Shown: positions 52,621 to 62,732, counted from the stretch's first letter. The stretch is 64,000 bases of DNA from Lautropia dentalis (GCF_003892345.1 NZ_RRUE01000002.1:567655-631654); one strand, 5' to 3'. Notes: a model not told the origin generated them from the sequence alone. Numbers and translations are program-made.

Positions 52621-54419
52621 ACCGCCCGCTTTCTGGAGCCCCCACGGGCGGTGGCATCGTCATCGGCCGGGCCTGCGTGCTGGACACGGGCTTCATCGAT
52701 GTGCCGCGCTACTACATCACCGAAGGGGAGCTGGCCGGCGAACATGCGCGGCTCGACGAGGGGCGCGCTGCCGTCGAACGCGAGCTGCAGGGCGTGGCCG
52801 ACCAGCTGCCGCACGATGCACCGGCCGAGGCCCGGGCGCTGCTCGATGTGCAGATGATGCTGCTCAACGATGCCGCGCTGATCGAGGCTGCCCGTGACCG
52901 GGTGGTGAACGAGCGCATCAATGTCGAATGGGCCATTTCCGAGACGGCCGAGGCGCTGGTCGACCAGTTCCGCGCCATCGACGACCCCTACCTGAAGGAG
53001 CGGGGGCGCGATGTGGAACAGGTGGCGGGGCGCCTGCTCAACGCACTGTCCGGGTCTGGCTCGCCGGCGCTGGCCGGCCGTGTCACCGGCGAGCCGCTGA
53101 TCTTCGTGGCGCAGGACCTGCAGCCGGCCGACATGCTGCAGATCAGGGGCGCCATCGGCTTCGTGTTCGAGCAGGGCGGCATCCATTCCCACAGTGCCAT
53201 TCTGGCGCGCAGTCTGCGGGTGCCGGCCGTGATCGGCGTGGCCGAAGCCGTGGCCGCCATTCACGATGGCGACATGCTGATTCTCGACGGTGATGCGGGC
53301 GAGGTGTTCGTCAATCCGGCGCAGGTGCTGCTGGACGACTACCGCGAGCGCCGCCGGCTGGCTGCCGAAGAGGAAAGGCTGCTGGCCCGCCTGGCCGATG
53401 TCGATTGCGTCACCCAGGATGGCTGTGCCGTGACCCTGCTGGCCAACATCGAGCGGCCCGACGAGGCCCAGGAGGCGCTGCGGATGGGGGCGGCCGGCAT
53501 CGGCCTGTTCCGGTCGGAGTTCCTGTTCCTGAACCGCAGCCGGCTGCCCGACGAGGAAGAGCAGTACCAGGCCTACCGGCAGGTGCTCGACACCATGCAG
53601 GGCCGGCCCGTCACCATCCGCACCATCGACGTGGGGGCCGACAAGATCCTGCCCGCGCAGGCGCTGGTCCCCGGGGCCACCTCGGCGCTGGGGCGGCGCG
53701 CCATCCGCTACAGCCTGGCCGAGCCCGAGATGTTCCTCGTGCAGCTGCGGGCACTGCTGCGTGCGTCGGTGCATGGCCAGCTGCAGATCCTGCTGCCCAT
53801 GCTGTCGCAGCCGAAGGAGGTGGACGAGGCGCTGCTGCTGCTCAACCAGGCGCGGCAGGAACTCATCGCCCGCGGTGAGCCGGTGGCCGAGCGGATTCCG
53901 GTGGGTGGCATGATCGAGGTGCCGGCGGCAGCGCTGTCGGCCGGCATCTTTGCCCGCAAGCTGGATTTTCTGGCGATCGGCACCAACGACCTGGTGCAGT
54001 ACACGCTGGCCATCGACCGTACCGATCACCGTATCGCCCACATGTACGACGAGCTGCACCCGGCCGTGCTGCGCCTCATCGCCCTGACCATTCGTGCGGC
54101 CCGCAAGGCAGACAAGCCCGTCTGCGTCTGCGGCGAAATGGCCGGTGAGTACCGCGTGGCGCCACTGCTGCTGGGCATGGGGCTGCGGTCGTTCTCGATG
54201 CTGCCCTCGCGGCTGCTGCGCGTGAAGAACGAAGTGCTCAAGGTCGATACCCGCCAGCTCACGCCGCTGGTGCGCCGCATGCTGGTGCAGGACGATCTCG
54301 GCTCCATCCGCCGGGGGCTGGCCTGCCTGGGCATCGGTGAAGCGCCCGGTTTACCCGCTGGCACACCGGCCCGGGATCCTTCCCATCCGTCCACTCCCAC
54401 AGGAGCCCATCAGGCATGA
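52617..54419 (+). CDS. ptsI: PTS enzyme I
   Basis: A 600-residue PEP-protein phosphotransferase. The active His is in [20 protein letters not shown] (about 190), and the PEP-binding domain has [19 protein letters not shown] (about 461) with the acid/base Cys in CVCGEMAGE. It phosphorylates HPr. The ATG overlaps the ptsH stop; its own stop overlaps the metX start by 4 bp, which extends translational coupling into the methionine genes. Confidence 0.94.
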   Translation: MNRPLSGAPTGGGIVIGRACVLDTGFIDVPRYYITEGELAGEHARLDEGRAAVERELQGVADQLPHDAPAEARALLDVQMMLLNDAALIEAARDRVVNERINVEWAISETAEALVDQFRAIDDPYLKERGRDVEQVAGRLLNALSGSGSPALAGRVTGEPLIFVAQDLQPADMLQIRGAIGFVFEQGGIHSHSAILARSLRVPAVIGVAEAVAAIHDGDMLILDGDAGEVFVNPAQVLLDDYRERRRLAAEEERLLARLADVDCVTQDGCAVTLLANIERPDEAQEALRMGAAGIGLFRSEFLFLNRSRLPDEEEQYQAYRQVLDTMQGRPVTIRTIDVGADKILPAQALVPGATSALGRRAIRYSLAEPEMFLVQLRALLRASVHGQLQILLPMLSQPKEVDEALLLLNQARQELIARGEPVAERIPVGGMIEVPAAALSAGIFARKLDFLAIGTNDLVQYTLAIDRTDHRIAHMYDELHPAVLRLIALTIRAARKADKPVCVCGEMAGEYRVAPLLLGMGLRSFSMLPSRLLRVKNEVLKVDTRQLTPLVRRMLVQDDLGSIRRGLACLGIGEAPGLPAGTPARDPSHPSTPTGAHQA

Positions 54420-55540
54420 GTCTGCAGGCCAATCCCGTCAGACATCGCTTCGACGATCCCCTGCCGCTCACCAGCGGTGGGCGTTTCGGTCCCTACGAGC
54501 TGGTCTACGAAACCTACGGCACCCTCAACGCGGCGCGCAGCAATGCCGTGCTGATCTGCCACGCACTCAACGCCTCGCACCACGTGGCCGGCATTACTGC
54601 TGGCACGGCCGATGATCACGGCTGGTGGTCGAACATGGTCGGGCCGGGCAAGCCGGTGGACACCGACCGGTTCTTCGTCATCGGCGTCAACAACCTGGGC
54701 AGCTGTTTCGGTTCCACCGGGCCGATGTCGCTCGATCCGGCCACGGGGCGCCCGTACGGACCGGATTTTCCGGTGATCACCGTGGAAGACTGGGTGCACA
54801 GCCAGGCCCGGCTGGCCGATGCATTGGGCATCGAACGCTTTGCGGCGGTGATGGGGGGCTCGCTGGGCGGCATGCAGGCGCTGGCCTGGAGCTACCTGTA
54901 TCCGGCACGGGTGGCCCACTGCGTGGCCATTGCCACGGCGCCGAAGCTCTCGGCCCAGAACATTGCCTTCAACGAAGTGGCACGGCGCGCCATCGTGACC
55001 GATCCGGATTTCCATGCCGGCCGCTTCTACGATTTCAACACCGTGCCGGCCCGCGGCCTGCAGGTGGCGCGGATGATCGGCCACATCACCTATCTGTCGG
55101 ACGACGCCATGGCCAGCAAGTTCGGCCGCATGCTCAAGCATGGCGACTATGGCTTCTCGTTCGACGTGGAATTCGAGATCGAAAGCTACCTGCGCTACCA
55201 GGGCGAGAAATTCTCGCGCTATTTCGACGCCAACACCTACCTGCTGTTCACCCGGGCGCTCGATTACTTCGACCCCGCGCGTGCCACGGGCGGTGACCTG
55301 TCGAAGGCCCTGGCACCGGCAAAATGTGCCTACCTGATCGCCTCGTTCACCACCGACTGGCGCTTCTCGCCGGCCCGCAGCCACGAGATCGTCCGGGCCC
55401 TGCTGGCCAACCGCAACCCGGTCACCTACGCCGAAATCGACGCCCCCCACGGTCACGACGCCTTCCTGCTCGATGACGAGCGCTACCACGGCCTGGTGCG
55501 CAGCTACTTCGACCGCATTCACGCGGTGGTCAACGCCTGA
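54416..55540 (+). CDS. metX: Homoserine O-acyltransferase
   Basis: A 374-residue alpha/beta hydrolase-fold enzyme that acylates homoserine in the first committed step of methionine synthesis. The nucleophile is in [15 protein letters not shown] (about 145), the acid in FTTDWRFSP (about 309) and the His in [13 protein letters not shown] (about 345). The acyl donor (acetyl- or succinyl-CoA) cannot be told by eye. Start and stop both overlap neighbours (ATGA and TGATG). Confidence 0.94.
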   Translation: MSLQANPVRHRFDDPLPLTSGGRFGPYELVYETYGTLNAARSNAVLICHALNASHHVAGITAGTADDHGWWSNMVGPGKPVDTDRFFVIGVNNLGSCFGSTGPMSLDPATGRPYGPDFPVITVEDWVHSQARLADALGIERFAAVMGGSLGGMQALAWSYLYPARVAHCVAIATAPKLSAQNIAFNEVARRAIVTDPDFHAGRFYDFNTVPARGLQVARMIGHITYLSDDAMASKFGRMLKHGDYGFSFDVEFEIESYLRYQGEKFSRYFDANTYLLFTRALDYFDPARATGGDLSKALAPAKCAYLIASFTTDWRFSPARSHEIVRALLANRNPVTYAEIDAPHGHDAFLLDDERYHGLVRSYFDRIHAVVNA

Positions 55541-56325
55541 TGGAACCGCCTGCCATGTCTGCTGAAAAAAAATCTGCCACTGCCGGCGTTCCCCCGCAGG
55601 GCCATGCCGCAGCCTCCGGCCAGCCCGGTGCCGGCCAGGCTGCTCCCGCACCATCGGCCGCTGCCCGTTCCGTGCCGGCCACACAGGCCGCTGGCGCGCC
55701 CCTGTCGCCGTCTGCCGCTGCTGCGGCCGCCAAGCCCCTGCGGGCCGACCTGGCCATCATTGCCGGCTGGATCCGTCCCTATGCCAACGTGCTGGACCTG
55801 GGCTGCGGCGATGGTGCCCTGCTGGCGCATCTGGAGCGCGTCAAGCATTGCCACGGCTACGGTGTGGAAATCGACGATGCCGAGGTACAGGCCTGCGCCC
55901 GTCACGGCGTGGATGTCATCCAGCGCAACATCGAGGACGGGCTGGAGATGTTCATGGCCGGCGACCCGTTCGACGTGGTGGTGCTGTCCATGGCCCTGCA
56001 GGCCACCCAGCGCACCGAGAAGGTGCTCGAAGACATGGGTCACGTGGCCCGCGAGGGCATCGTGTCGTTTCCCAACTTCGGCCACTGGTTCCACGTCTGG
56101 TCCATCCTGCGCGGCCGCATGCCGATCACGCGCGAGATGCCCTACGAATGGTTCAACACGCCCAACCTGCACCTCACCACCCCGCGTGACTTCGAGGACC
56201 TGGCCACCCGGCTGGGGCTGGTCATCATGGAGAAGGTGTTTCTGTCCGAGGGGCGGATCATCACCCACTTCCCGGTCAAGCGCGCCACCCAGGCCATCTA
56301 CCGTTTCCGCCGCAAGGGCGACTGA
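55540..56325 (+). CDS. metW: Methionine biosynthesis protein MetW
   Basis: A SAM-dependent methyltransferase-fold protein that acts with MetX. The conserved part begins RADLAIIAGWIRPYANVLDL with the SAM motif DLGCGDGALLAHL (about 86), and continues to the family's FPNFGHWFHVWSILRGRMPI. The N-terminal 65 residues are Ala/Pro/Ser-rich and not typical; ATGs at 55540 and 55555 both yield this extension, and no better start is present in frame. It probably overlaps metX by one base. Confidence 0.92.
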   Translation: MEPPAMSAEKKSATAGVPPQGHAAASGQPGAGQAAPAPSAAARSVPATQAAGAPLSPSAAAAAAKPLRADLAIIAGWIRPYANVLDLGCGDGALLAHLERVKHCHGYGVEIDDAEVQACARHGVDVIQRNIEDGLEMFMAGDPFDVVVLSMALQATQRTEKVLEDMGHVAREGIVSFPNFGHWFHVWSILRGRMPITREMPYEWFNTPNLHLTTPRDFEDLATRLGLVIMEKVFLSEGRIITHFPVKRATQAIYRFRRKGD

Positions 56326-56890
56326 GTGTCCGTATTCGTGCAGACATTCCGGAACCGTCATTTTGCTTATCGTGAGATAACATTCCGCAATGCAAAATAT
56401 CGGTATCAGGGTTATCCCATCCCCCCAGTCTCGGGGTGTGCGGCAGGCCAGCAGGACCGGTGAAGTACCCCTATCGGAACCCGGAATTGCTGCAATGCAG
56501 CATAAAACGTTGTTTCACAACGACTTCACGTTGTGAAATCACGACGAAAATCTGCGGTTTTCCTGCATTGCGGTAACGCAATGCGGATGCAAATGAATGC
56601 TAATGTTGCGCGAGATACCGTTTGTAATCGTTGTACGCAGAACGGCCTGAAAATGCGTTAATTGCACCTGCGGCGCCTGAACGCGCTGCCCGGATGACCC
56701 GGGTGGATGCGGCGGGGGACGCACTCAACGCAACCAGTCAGGGTCTGGTTTCCTCCTCTGCGGTTTCTGCCGGAATTGCCCGCCAAGTGGCATGACAGAA
56801 ACCTGTCCGGCGGTTCATGCACATGCACCACCGGCCTGGCGGCACAACCTGCGGAGGCTGCCCCCTGACACCGGGATCAGGAGCTATTAG
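56326..56890. other. Intergenic region rich in dyads
   Basis: No ORF is convincing. The stretch 56330-56640 is visibly richer in A and T than its neighbours and has four inverted repeats, listed separately, upstream of the orphan gene at 56891. Confidence 0.5.
56367..56584. promoter_or_regulatory. Cluster of four inverted repeats
   Basis: TTATC-GTGA-GATAA (56367-56380), TGCTGC-AAT-GCAGCA (56488-56502), TTTCACAACG-N6-CGTTGTGAAA (56513-56538) and GCATTGCG-GTAA-CGCAATGC (56565-56584). All arms are perfect. They could be operators or RNA stems of a leader for the downstream gene. Confidence 0.55.
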
Positions 56891-57319
56891 ATGCCACACG
56901 TCGATAGAAGTGCAGGGTATTCCGAGTACCGAGTATGGGGATTGGGCCAGCGGGGCACACCGCTGGAGATCTACGATCCGGCCCGATTCCCCGCCATCGC
57001 CCAGGTCATCGAGCACCTGGACGGGCGCCTGCTCGAAGTGCGTGGCGAAGGCGAGCCCATCCAGATCGCCCTGGCCGAGGCCCGCCGCACCGACGATCCC
57101 GATGCCATCAACCGCCGCTTCACCCCGTTCTTCTCTTCGCTGACCTCGCTGGACTTCTTCTGCAAGCTGAACCTGCAGACCTATCTGTCGCTCGAAGCCA
57201 GCGCAGCCCCGCGCCGCTGGTTCTGGCAGGAAGATACCCAGGCCGGCTACCGTTCCTCCGGCGTGGGTTCCATCGTCAACGAAACCACCGTCAGCATCGC
57301 CCGCAGCGCCGGGCATTGA
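56891..57319 (+). CDS. Unrecognised 142-residue protein
   Basis: A soluble-looking protein with no signal or membrane segment. Clear blocks are DPARFPAIAQVIEHLDGRLL and INRRFTPFFSSLTSLDFFCK; the C terminus is Ser/Gly-rich. I do not recognise the family. Long upstream region with dyads and a terminator-like hairpin downstream indicate a monocistron with its own control. Confidence 0.65.
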   Translation: MPHVDRSAGYSEYRVWGLGQRGTPLEIYDPARFPAIAQVIEHLDGRLLEVRGEGEPIQIALAEARRTDDPDAINRRFTPFFSSLTSLDFFCKLNLQTYLSLEASAAPRRWFWQEDTQAGYRSSGVGSIVNETTVSIARSAGH

Positions 57320-57331
57320 TCATGACCGGTA

Positions 57332-57360
57332 CAAGGGGCAGTGCTCTGGACTGCCCCTTG
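57332..57360 (+). terminator. Terminator-like hairpin
   Basis: CAAGGGGCAGT and ACTGCCCCTTG form a perfect 11-bp stem with a 7-nt loop, 13 bp after the stop of the preceding gene. Only a short pyrimidine-rich tail follows. Confidence 0.65.
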
Positions 57361-57500
57361 CTTCCCTGCCTGACGGGCGATTCAGCGCCTGATGGCCAGG
57401 CGGCCGCGTCCAGTCGTCCACCATGAATGGTGTGGGCCGTGCGGTGCGTCTCCATCCATCTGCAGCCCCTGCTTCCGAAGGAGTCTTCGTTCCTTGCAGA

Positions 57501-57550
57501 CCCCTGATGGGTTGGCCCCTGCAGGCCCCTGATGGGCCAGCCCCTGCAGT
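57501..57550. repeat. 25-bp tandem repeat, two copies
   Basis: CCCCTGATGGGTTGGCCCCT and the following GCAGG are repeated once with three or four changes. It is intergenic, downstream of the small gene on the minus strand. Confidence 0.6.
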
Positions 57551-57602
57551 GCCTGTGGCAAGCAGTGCCCGGCGCAGCTTCTGCAGCCGGGGCCAGCAGG
57601 GT

Positions 57603-57890
57603 TCAGTGCAGCTTCTGCAGCCGGATTTCGGTATAGCCGAACGTGGTGCGCAGCGACTGGGCCGCATAGGCCTGACACAGCTCGCGCGCGGCGGTCTGCA
57701 CATCGACGGGCACCTCTTCGCAGAGGATCACCCGCAGCAGCCCTTCGGCGATGAGGTCGAAGTCGGCATGACGTCCCTGGCTGGGGGCCTCGTTCATCAG
57801 CCGCCAGAGATCGGCAACCACCATCGTGGGGTGATCATCGACGAACGATCGCAGTTCCGATGACGTGTCCAGGGACATTTGCAGGTTCAT
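57603..57890 (-). CDS. Unrecognised small protein
   Basis: A 95-residue protein with no family that I recognise. It may be predominantly helical; shared segments with known families were not seen. I chose the ATG at 57890 (MNLQMSLDTSSELRSFVDDH) because upstream codons look non-coding; there is no good ribosome binding site. The frame has gene-like composition (conserved-looking DLIAEGLLRVILCEEVPVDV), but this is the weakest gene call of the region. Confidence 0.45.
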   Translation of the reverse strand: MNLQMSLDTSSELRSFVDDHPTMVVADLWRLMNEAPSQGRHADFDLIAEGLLRVILCEEVPVDVQTAARELCQAYAAQSLRTTFGYTEIRLQKLH

Positions 57891-58278
57891 GAAAAGGAAA
57901 ACGGCAACGAAATCGTAGTGGCTGAATGCTAAGCCATTTGCCAATACCGTATTCCCAGCATAGTTATAGCCAGCAACACGGCCGCCCAGGCGGCGCAGTG
58001 GAGCAGATGAACGGTCGGCACACCATGGTCCGGCGCTGCAGATACCCGGTCGCCGCAGGTGGTCCGCGGCGTGCTGGCCCGGTGGTGTGCAGGCATGGCG
58101 ACACACACGACCGGCATCGTGTCCGGCGCCCCGAAGCGCCAGACAAACGGACGATCCACATGACCTGAGCCATATGGACAGGGCCACGGAAATCCCGGGA
58201 TGCTCCCAAGTAGAATGCCGCCTGTCCTGTCCTGTCCTGTCCTGTCCTGTCCTGTCCCTCCCTTGCCTGCATTCCCCC
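57891..58278. other. Intergenic region upstream of recQ
   Basis: No gene seen apart from possible in-frame extension of recQ (GTG 58087 or ATG 58174). Contains the pentanucleotide repeat. Confidence 0.45.
58221..58255. repeat. Pentanucleotide repeat (CCTGT)7
   Basis: Seven perfect CCTGT units lie 23 bp before the recQ ATG. The unit is not a multiple of three, so loss or gain of a unit shifts any frame running through it, including the in-frame extension of recQ from 58174. Confidence 0.93.
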
Positions 58279-60135
58279 ATGGGTTCTGAAGAAATCCTGC
58301 ATCGCGTGTTCGGCTACCCCGCCTTTCGGGGCATGCAGCACGACATCATCGAGCACGTGGCCGGCGGTGGCAATGCGCTGGTCCTGATGCCCACCGGGGG
58401 GGGCAAGTCGCTCTGCTACCAGATTCCCGCCCTGATGCGCGATGGCGTGGCCGTGGTGGTCTCGCCGCTCATCGCCCTGATGCAGGACCAGGTGGCCGCG
58501 CTGCGCGAACTGGGCGTGCCGGCCGCCTATCTCAACTCCACCCTGACGGCGCAGGAAGCCGCTACGGTGGAGAGCCAGGTGCGCCGTGGCGAGCTGAAGC
58601 TGCTCTACGTGGCCCCCGAGCGGCTGCTTACCGAACGCTGTCTGGCCCTGCTGCATCAGGCACGGCTGGGGCTGATCGCCATCGACGAGGCCCACTGCGT
58701 TTCGCAGTGGGGGCACGACTTCCGGCCCGAATACATCGGTCTCGGCCGTCTGGCCGACGAGTTTCCGCAGGTGCCACGCATTGCGCTCACCGCCACCGCC
58801 GACGACCTCACCCGGCAGGAAATCGTCACCCGGCTGATGCTGGAAAACGCCCGGCCCTTCGTCACCAGCTTCGACCGGCCCAACATCCGCTACAACATCG
58901 TCGAGAAGCAGGACCCCAACGCCCAGCTGCTGCGTTTCATCCGCGACGGCGGTCACGATGGGGAATCGGGCATCGTCTACTGCACCGCCCGCAACCGCAC
59001 CGAAGAGGTGGCGGCCTTCCTGCAGGAAGAGGGCTTCAATGCCCGTGCCTACCATGCCGGACTCACGTCGGCCGAGCGGACCGAGGTGCAGAATGCCTTC
59101 CAGCGCGAGGATGGCATGATCGTCGTTGCCACCGTGGCCTTCGGCATGGGCATCGACAAGCCGGACGTGCGCTTCGTGGCCCACGTGGACCTGCCCAAAT
59201 CCATCGAGGGCTACTATCAGGAAACCGGCCGCGCCGGCCGCGATGGCCTGCCTGCCGAGGTGTGGATGGCCTATGGCCTGGCCGACGTGGTGCAGCAGCG
59301 CCGCTTCATCGAAAAATCCGATGCCAGCGAAGAATTCAAGCGCGTGCAGAATGGCAAGCTCGACGCCATGCTGGCACTCTGCGAGGCCACCGACTGCCGC
59401 CGGGTGCGCCTGCTCGGCTACTTCGGCGAAATGTACCGGGGCGCGTGCGGCAACTGCGACAACTGCCTCTCGCCTCCCCAGACCATCGACGGCACCATCA
59501 TGGTGCAGAAATTCCTGTCGGCTGTGTACCGTTGCAGCAAGGCCAGCGGCCATGCCTTCGGGGCCGGTCACATCATCGACGTGCTGCGCGGCCAGCTCAC
59601 CGACAAGGTCAGTGCCAACGGCCACCAGCTGCTGCCCGTCTTCGGCATCGGTGCCGATGTCAGTCAGACCCGCTGGCGCTCGGTGGTGCGCCAGCTCTCC
59701 ATTGCCGGCTACATTCACATCGATGTCGAGCGCTTCCAGACCATCTCGCTCACCGGGGCCGCCCGTCCCATCCTGAAGGGGGAGCAGACCGTGCGCCTGC
59801 GCGAGACCGTCGAGCGCGAACCGGGGCCGCGCACCCGCCGCCGCAACACGAAGACCGGCAGCAAGGTCAAGATCGGTGCCACGCTCGAAGCCGGCCTGGA
59901 CAGCACCGCCACCGCCTGCTTCGAACGCCTGCGCGCCTGGCGTGCGCAGCATGCCCGCGAAAGCGGTCTGCCCGCCTACGTCATCTTCCACGACATGACG
60001 CTGCGCGACATCGCCCGGCGCCAGCCCGTCACCCTGGGCGAGCTGGGCGAGGTGGCCGGCGTCGGTGCCCGCAAGCTCGAAACCTATGGCGACATCGTGC
60101 TGAAACTGGTGGCCGACGAGCCGCTGGATGACTGA
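58279..60135 (+). CDS. recQ: ATP-dependent DNA helicase RecQ
   Basis: A 618-residue 3'-5' helicase for recombination repair. Motif I is LMPTGGGKSLCYQIPALM (about 40), motif II AIDEAHCVSQWGHDFRPEYI (DEAH, about 140), motif VI QETGRAGRDG (about 315). The zinc-binding Cys residues are in CDSPR-like CRRVRLLGYFGE and CGNCDNC, followed by RQC and a C-terminal HRDC domain. The ATG at 58279 gives the normal RecQ N terminus (MGSEEILHRVFGYPAFRG). Confidence 0.95.
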   Translation: MGSEEILHRVFGYPAFRGMQHDIIEHVAGGGNALVLMPTGGGKSLCYQIPALMRDGVAVVVSPLIALMQDQVAALRELGVPAAYLNSTLTAQEAATVESQVRRGELKLLYVAPERLLTERCLALLHQARLGLIAIDEAHCVSQWGHDFRPEYIGLGRLADEFPQVPRIALTATADDLTRQEIVTRLMLENARPFVTSFDRPNIRYNIVEKQDPNAQLLRFIRDGGHDGESGIVYCTARNRTEEVAAFLQEEGFNARAYHAGLTSAERTEVQNAFQREDGMIVVATVAFGMGIDKPDVRFVAHVDLPKSIEGYYQETGRAGRDGLPAEVWMAYGLADVVQQRRFIEKSDASEEFKRVQNGKLDAMLALCEATDCRRVRLLGYFGEMYRGACGNCDNCLSPPQTIDGTIMVQKFLSAVYRCSKASGHAFGAGHIIDVLRGQLTDKVSANGHQLLPVFGIGADVSQTRWRSVVRQLSIAGYIHIDVERFQTISLTGAARPILKGEQTVRLRETVEREPGPRTRRRNTKTGSKVKIGATLEAGLDSTATACFERLRAWRAQHARESGLPAYVIFHDMTLRDIARRQPVTLGELGEVAGVGARKLETYGDIVLKLVADEPLDD

Positions 60136-60308
60136 ACATGCCGCATCCCATCCCGGGCACAATGACCGTGTGCGGTGATCGACACGCCGCCGGATGACCG
60201 GACACATCGCACCATGCACGCGTCCCCTGTCCGTGGCCTGTCATGCCCGTGGCAGGCGCCTCCCGGTGATGGGCAGCGCAACCCGGGGGTATGCGGTGTT
60301 GCCGGCCT

Positions 60309-62639
60309 TCAAACCGGAATCATCACCCCGGCCGGCAGCAGACCCTCTTCCTCGCGTCCGGCCAGCACATCCTCCAGCGGCCGGATGCCCGACACCGCAC
60401 TGCCCTGTACCAGATCGATGCCCAGTTCCTTGAGCGGGCGCAGGTCCAGCGGGTTGTTCACCTGGTCGATCAGGCACTCGATGCCCAGCGACTCGCACAG
60501 CGCCCGCAATGCCGTGACCTCGCGCTGCGCATGCGCATTCGTGCCCAGTTCCGCAAAGCGCCGGCCATCGAGACGCACATGGTGCAACGGCAGTTGCGCC
60601 AGTACATGCAGCGGAATCTGGTTCGAGGCCAGGTCCGTCAGGTCCACGCCCGACTGCACCGACATCAGCCGCAGATCCTTCAGGAACGCCTGCGCCCCTT
60701 CCGGATCGAACAGCAGCGCCTGGGACGACAGCTCGATGCACAGCCGGCTGTTGATGGCTGCATTGCGGGCATCACCCGCGCCCAGCAGCCGGATCAGGTT
60801 GCCCGTGAAGCCAGGCTCGGCCAGCGACAGCGGCCCCAGCCGGAAAATCACCACCCCGTCGGCCGGCAGCGCATGCGTCTGCGTGTTGAGCGCATGCAGG
60901 ATCTGCGTGAGCAGCAGCCGGTCCAGCGCCCCCGAGGCGCCCTGGGCGGACGCCGCCTGCTGCAGCCGGGTCAGCGGCAGCAGCTGCCCATGCTCGCCCA
61001 GCAGGCGCGGCAGCACCGTCACCGAACGCATCGGCACATCCGTGCGCAGCGACGTGATCGCCTGCGCGTGCAGCCGGATCTGTGCCTCCGGCAGCTTCTG
61101 TCGCAGCTGGTGCCCGAACTGGCGCGACGCATCCGCATCGGCCAGCGCCGGACTGTCGGCCATCACCGCATACGGATGCGGTGCCCCTTCCGCCCGCGAC
61201 AGCTCGCAGGCCAGCCGGGCCGACTCGATCAGCCGCTCGGCGTTCAGCCCGCTCACCGCTTCCACCGCCCCGATCGACACGGTCAGCGGAATCGACATCC
61301 CCTGATACTCCACCGGCGTGCGGCACAGCAGATCCAGCAGCAGCGTGGCCTGCGAACGTGTCAGCGTCAGCTCGTTGCCCGGCAGTACCAGCAGGAACTG
61401 GTCGCTGCGCACCCGGCCCACTGCGGCGGGGGCCGACACCTGGCGGTTCAGATGCTCGGCCACCGTCTTCAGCACCGCATCGCCCGCCGCACGGCCGAAC
61501 ATCCGGTTGATGCTGGAAAACCGCTGGATGTCCACGTACACGCAGCTCAGCGGACTGCTGCTGCGCAGCTGGCCCAGATGGCGGTTCAGCATCCGGCGCA
61601 GGCCCATCAGGTTGGGCAGCCCCGTCAGCTCGTCGCGCTCGGCAATTTCCTGGAAGGTGGCCGCCCGCCGGGCATGTGCCGTCACCTCGTGCATGCCCAC
61701 CTCGAAGCCGTCGGCCTCGCGCATGCCCGCTTCCACCACCCACACCCGCTCCTGGCCCCCGCGTGAGAGCGTCAGCTCGCTGTGATGATGGCCGTGCTTC
61801 TTCAGGTCGGCCACCAGCTGGGTCGTGACCGACTCACCCAGCAGCGCCTGCACCGGTGGCACCGGCTGCCTGGCCAGATCGCCCCCGAACGCATCGGCCG
61901 CCCGCTGGTTCCAGCGCTGCAGCGTGCCGTCGGCATTCACCGTCATCAGCGCCACCGGCGACGTGTTGTAGATGCGGTGCAGCTGGCGGGCCGCCGTATC
62001 CATCTGCGCAAACTCACCCTTCAGGCGGATTTCGCGAGAGGCGGCCTGACGGAAGAAGCCGGCGATCCACACCATCAGGCCCGTGCCCGTCATCACCTGC
62101 AGCGTGCTGGGCGACAGGATCGTCAGCCCCCACGTACGCTGCATGAAACCGAATTCCAGCACCGTCCCGCACAGCAGCGCCCCCAGCACCCCCAACCGGC
62201 TCTCCAGCCCCGGAAAGCGCTTGAGCGTCACTGCCACCTCCACCAGCAGCGTGGCCACCAGCAGAATCGATACACCGCCGCCGAAACAGTGTGCGTAGAT
62301 TTGCGGCACGAACGGAAAAATCGCCACCACCGCCACGCAGAATGGCGGCACATACTTCAGCAGCACCCCGTATTCCTCGCGGGCCGGCAGCCCCTCCGTG
62401 TGCGGATTGACGAACATCCAGTGCAGCAGCCCCACCACCGGAATCAGCGACAGCGACTGCAGCATCAGCACCGCCGTCTGCATCAGCCCGTCCGTGGCCA
62501 GATCGGTCGAGGCCTCGCGCTGCGCCAGAATCAGCAGCGCCAGCGTACAGAAACTCCAGGTCGTCAGCACCGCATGACGGGACCACTGGGCCAGAGGTTT
62601 GAAGTTCAGACCGGCGACTTGCACGGTGGGAATCCCCAC
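60309..62639 (-). CDS. Membrane GGDEF/EAL-domain protein with degenerate motifs
   Basis: About 776 residues. Six or seven membrane segments at about 10-200, a PAS-like domain (about 225-320), a GGDEF domain (ERDELTGLPNLMGLRRML then VYVDIQRFSSINRMFG) whose signature is RSDQF rather than GGDEF, and an EAL-like domain lacking the EAL motif and the metal-binding DDFG-type residues. It is probably a sensor or c-di-GMP receptor rather than an enzyme. The start is unclear: a GTG at 62639 is taken because no ATG or ribosome binding site is near the first membrane segment. Confidence 0.85.
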   Translation of the reverse strand: MGIPTVQVAGLNFKPLAQWSRHAVLTTWSFCTLALLILAQREASTDLATDGLMQTAVLMLQSLSLIPVVGLLHWMFVNPHTEGLPAREEYGVLLKYVPPFCVAVVAIFPFVPQIYAHCFGGGVSILLVATLLVEVAVTLKRFPGLESRLGVLGALLCGTVLEFGFMQRTWGLTILSPSTLQVMTGTGLMVWIAGFFRQAASREIRLKGEFAQMDTAARQLHRIYNTSPVALMTVNADGTLQRWNQRAADAFGGDLARQPVPPVQALLGESVTTQLVADLKKHGHHHSELTLSRGGQERVWVVEAGMREADGFEVGMHEVTAHARRAATFQEIAERDELTGLPNLMGLRRMLNRHLGQLRSSSPLSCVYVDIQRFSSINRMFGRAAGDAVLKTVAEHLNRQVSAPAAVGRVRSDQFLLVLPGNELTLTRSQATLLLDLLCRTPVEYQGMSIPLTVSIGAVEAVSGLNAERLIESARLACELSRAEGAPHPYAVMADSPALADADASRQFGHQLRQKLPEAQIRLHAQAITSLRTDVPMRSVTVLPRLLGEHGQLLPLTRLQQAASAQGASGALDRLLLTQILHALNTQTHALPADGVVIFRLGPLSLAEPGFTGNLIRLLGAGDARNAAINSRLCIELSSQALLFDPEGAQAFLKDLRLMSVQSGVDLTDLASNQIPLHVLAQLPLHHVRLDGRRFAELGTNAHAQREVTALRALCESLGIECLIDQVNNPLDLRPLKELGIDLVQGSAVSGIRPLEDVLAGREEEGLLPAGVMIPV

Positions 62640-62732
62640 AAGGTGACAGAAAAAGGAAAATGGACAGGCAGCATGCGCCCGTCCCGTCAGGCCAGCCAGC
62701 CCCGCCCGTGCCGCTGGGCGGCCGCGGACGAT

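Noticed and set aside
51729-54059. 776-codon minus-strand ORF
   Set aside because: Antisense to the gshB end, EIIA-Man, ptsH and ptsI, which are unambiguous.
57964-60219. 751-codon minus-strand ORF
   Set aside because: Antisense to recQ; composition is a typical high-GC shadow.
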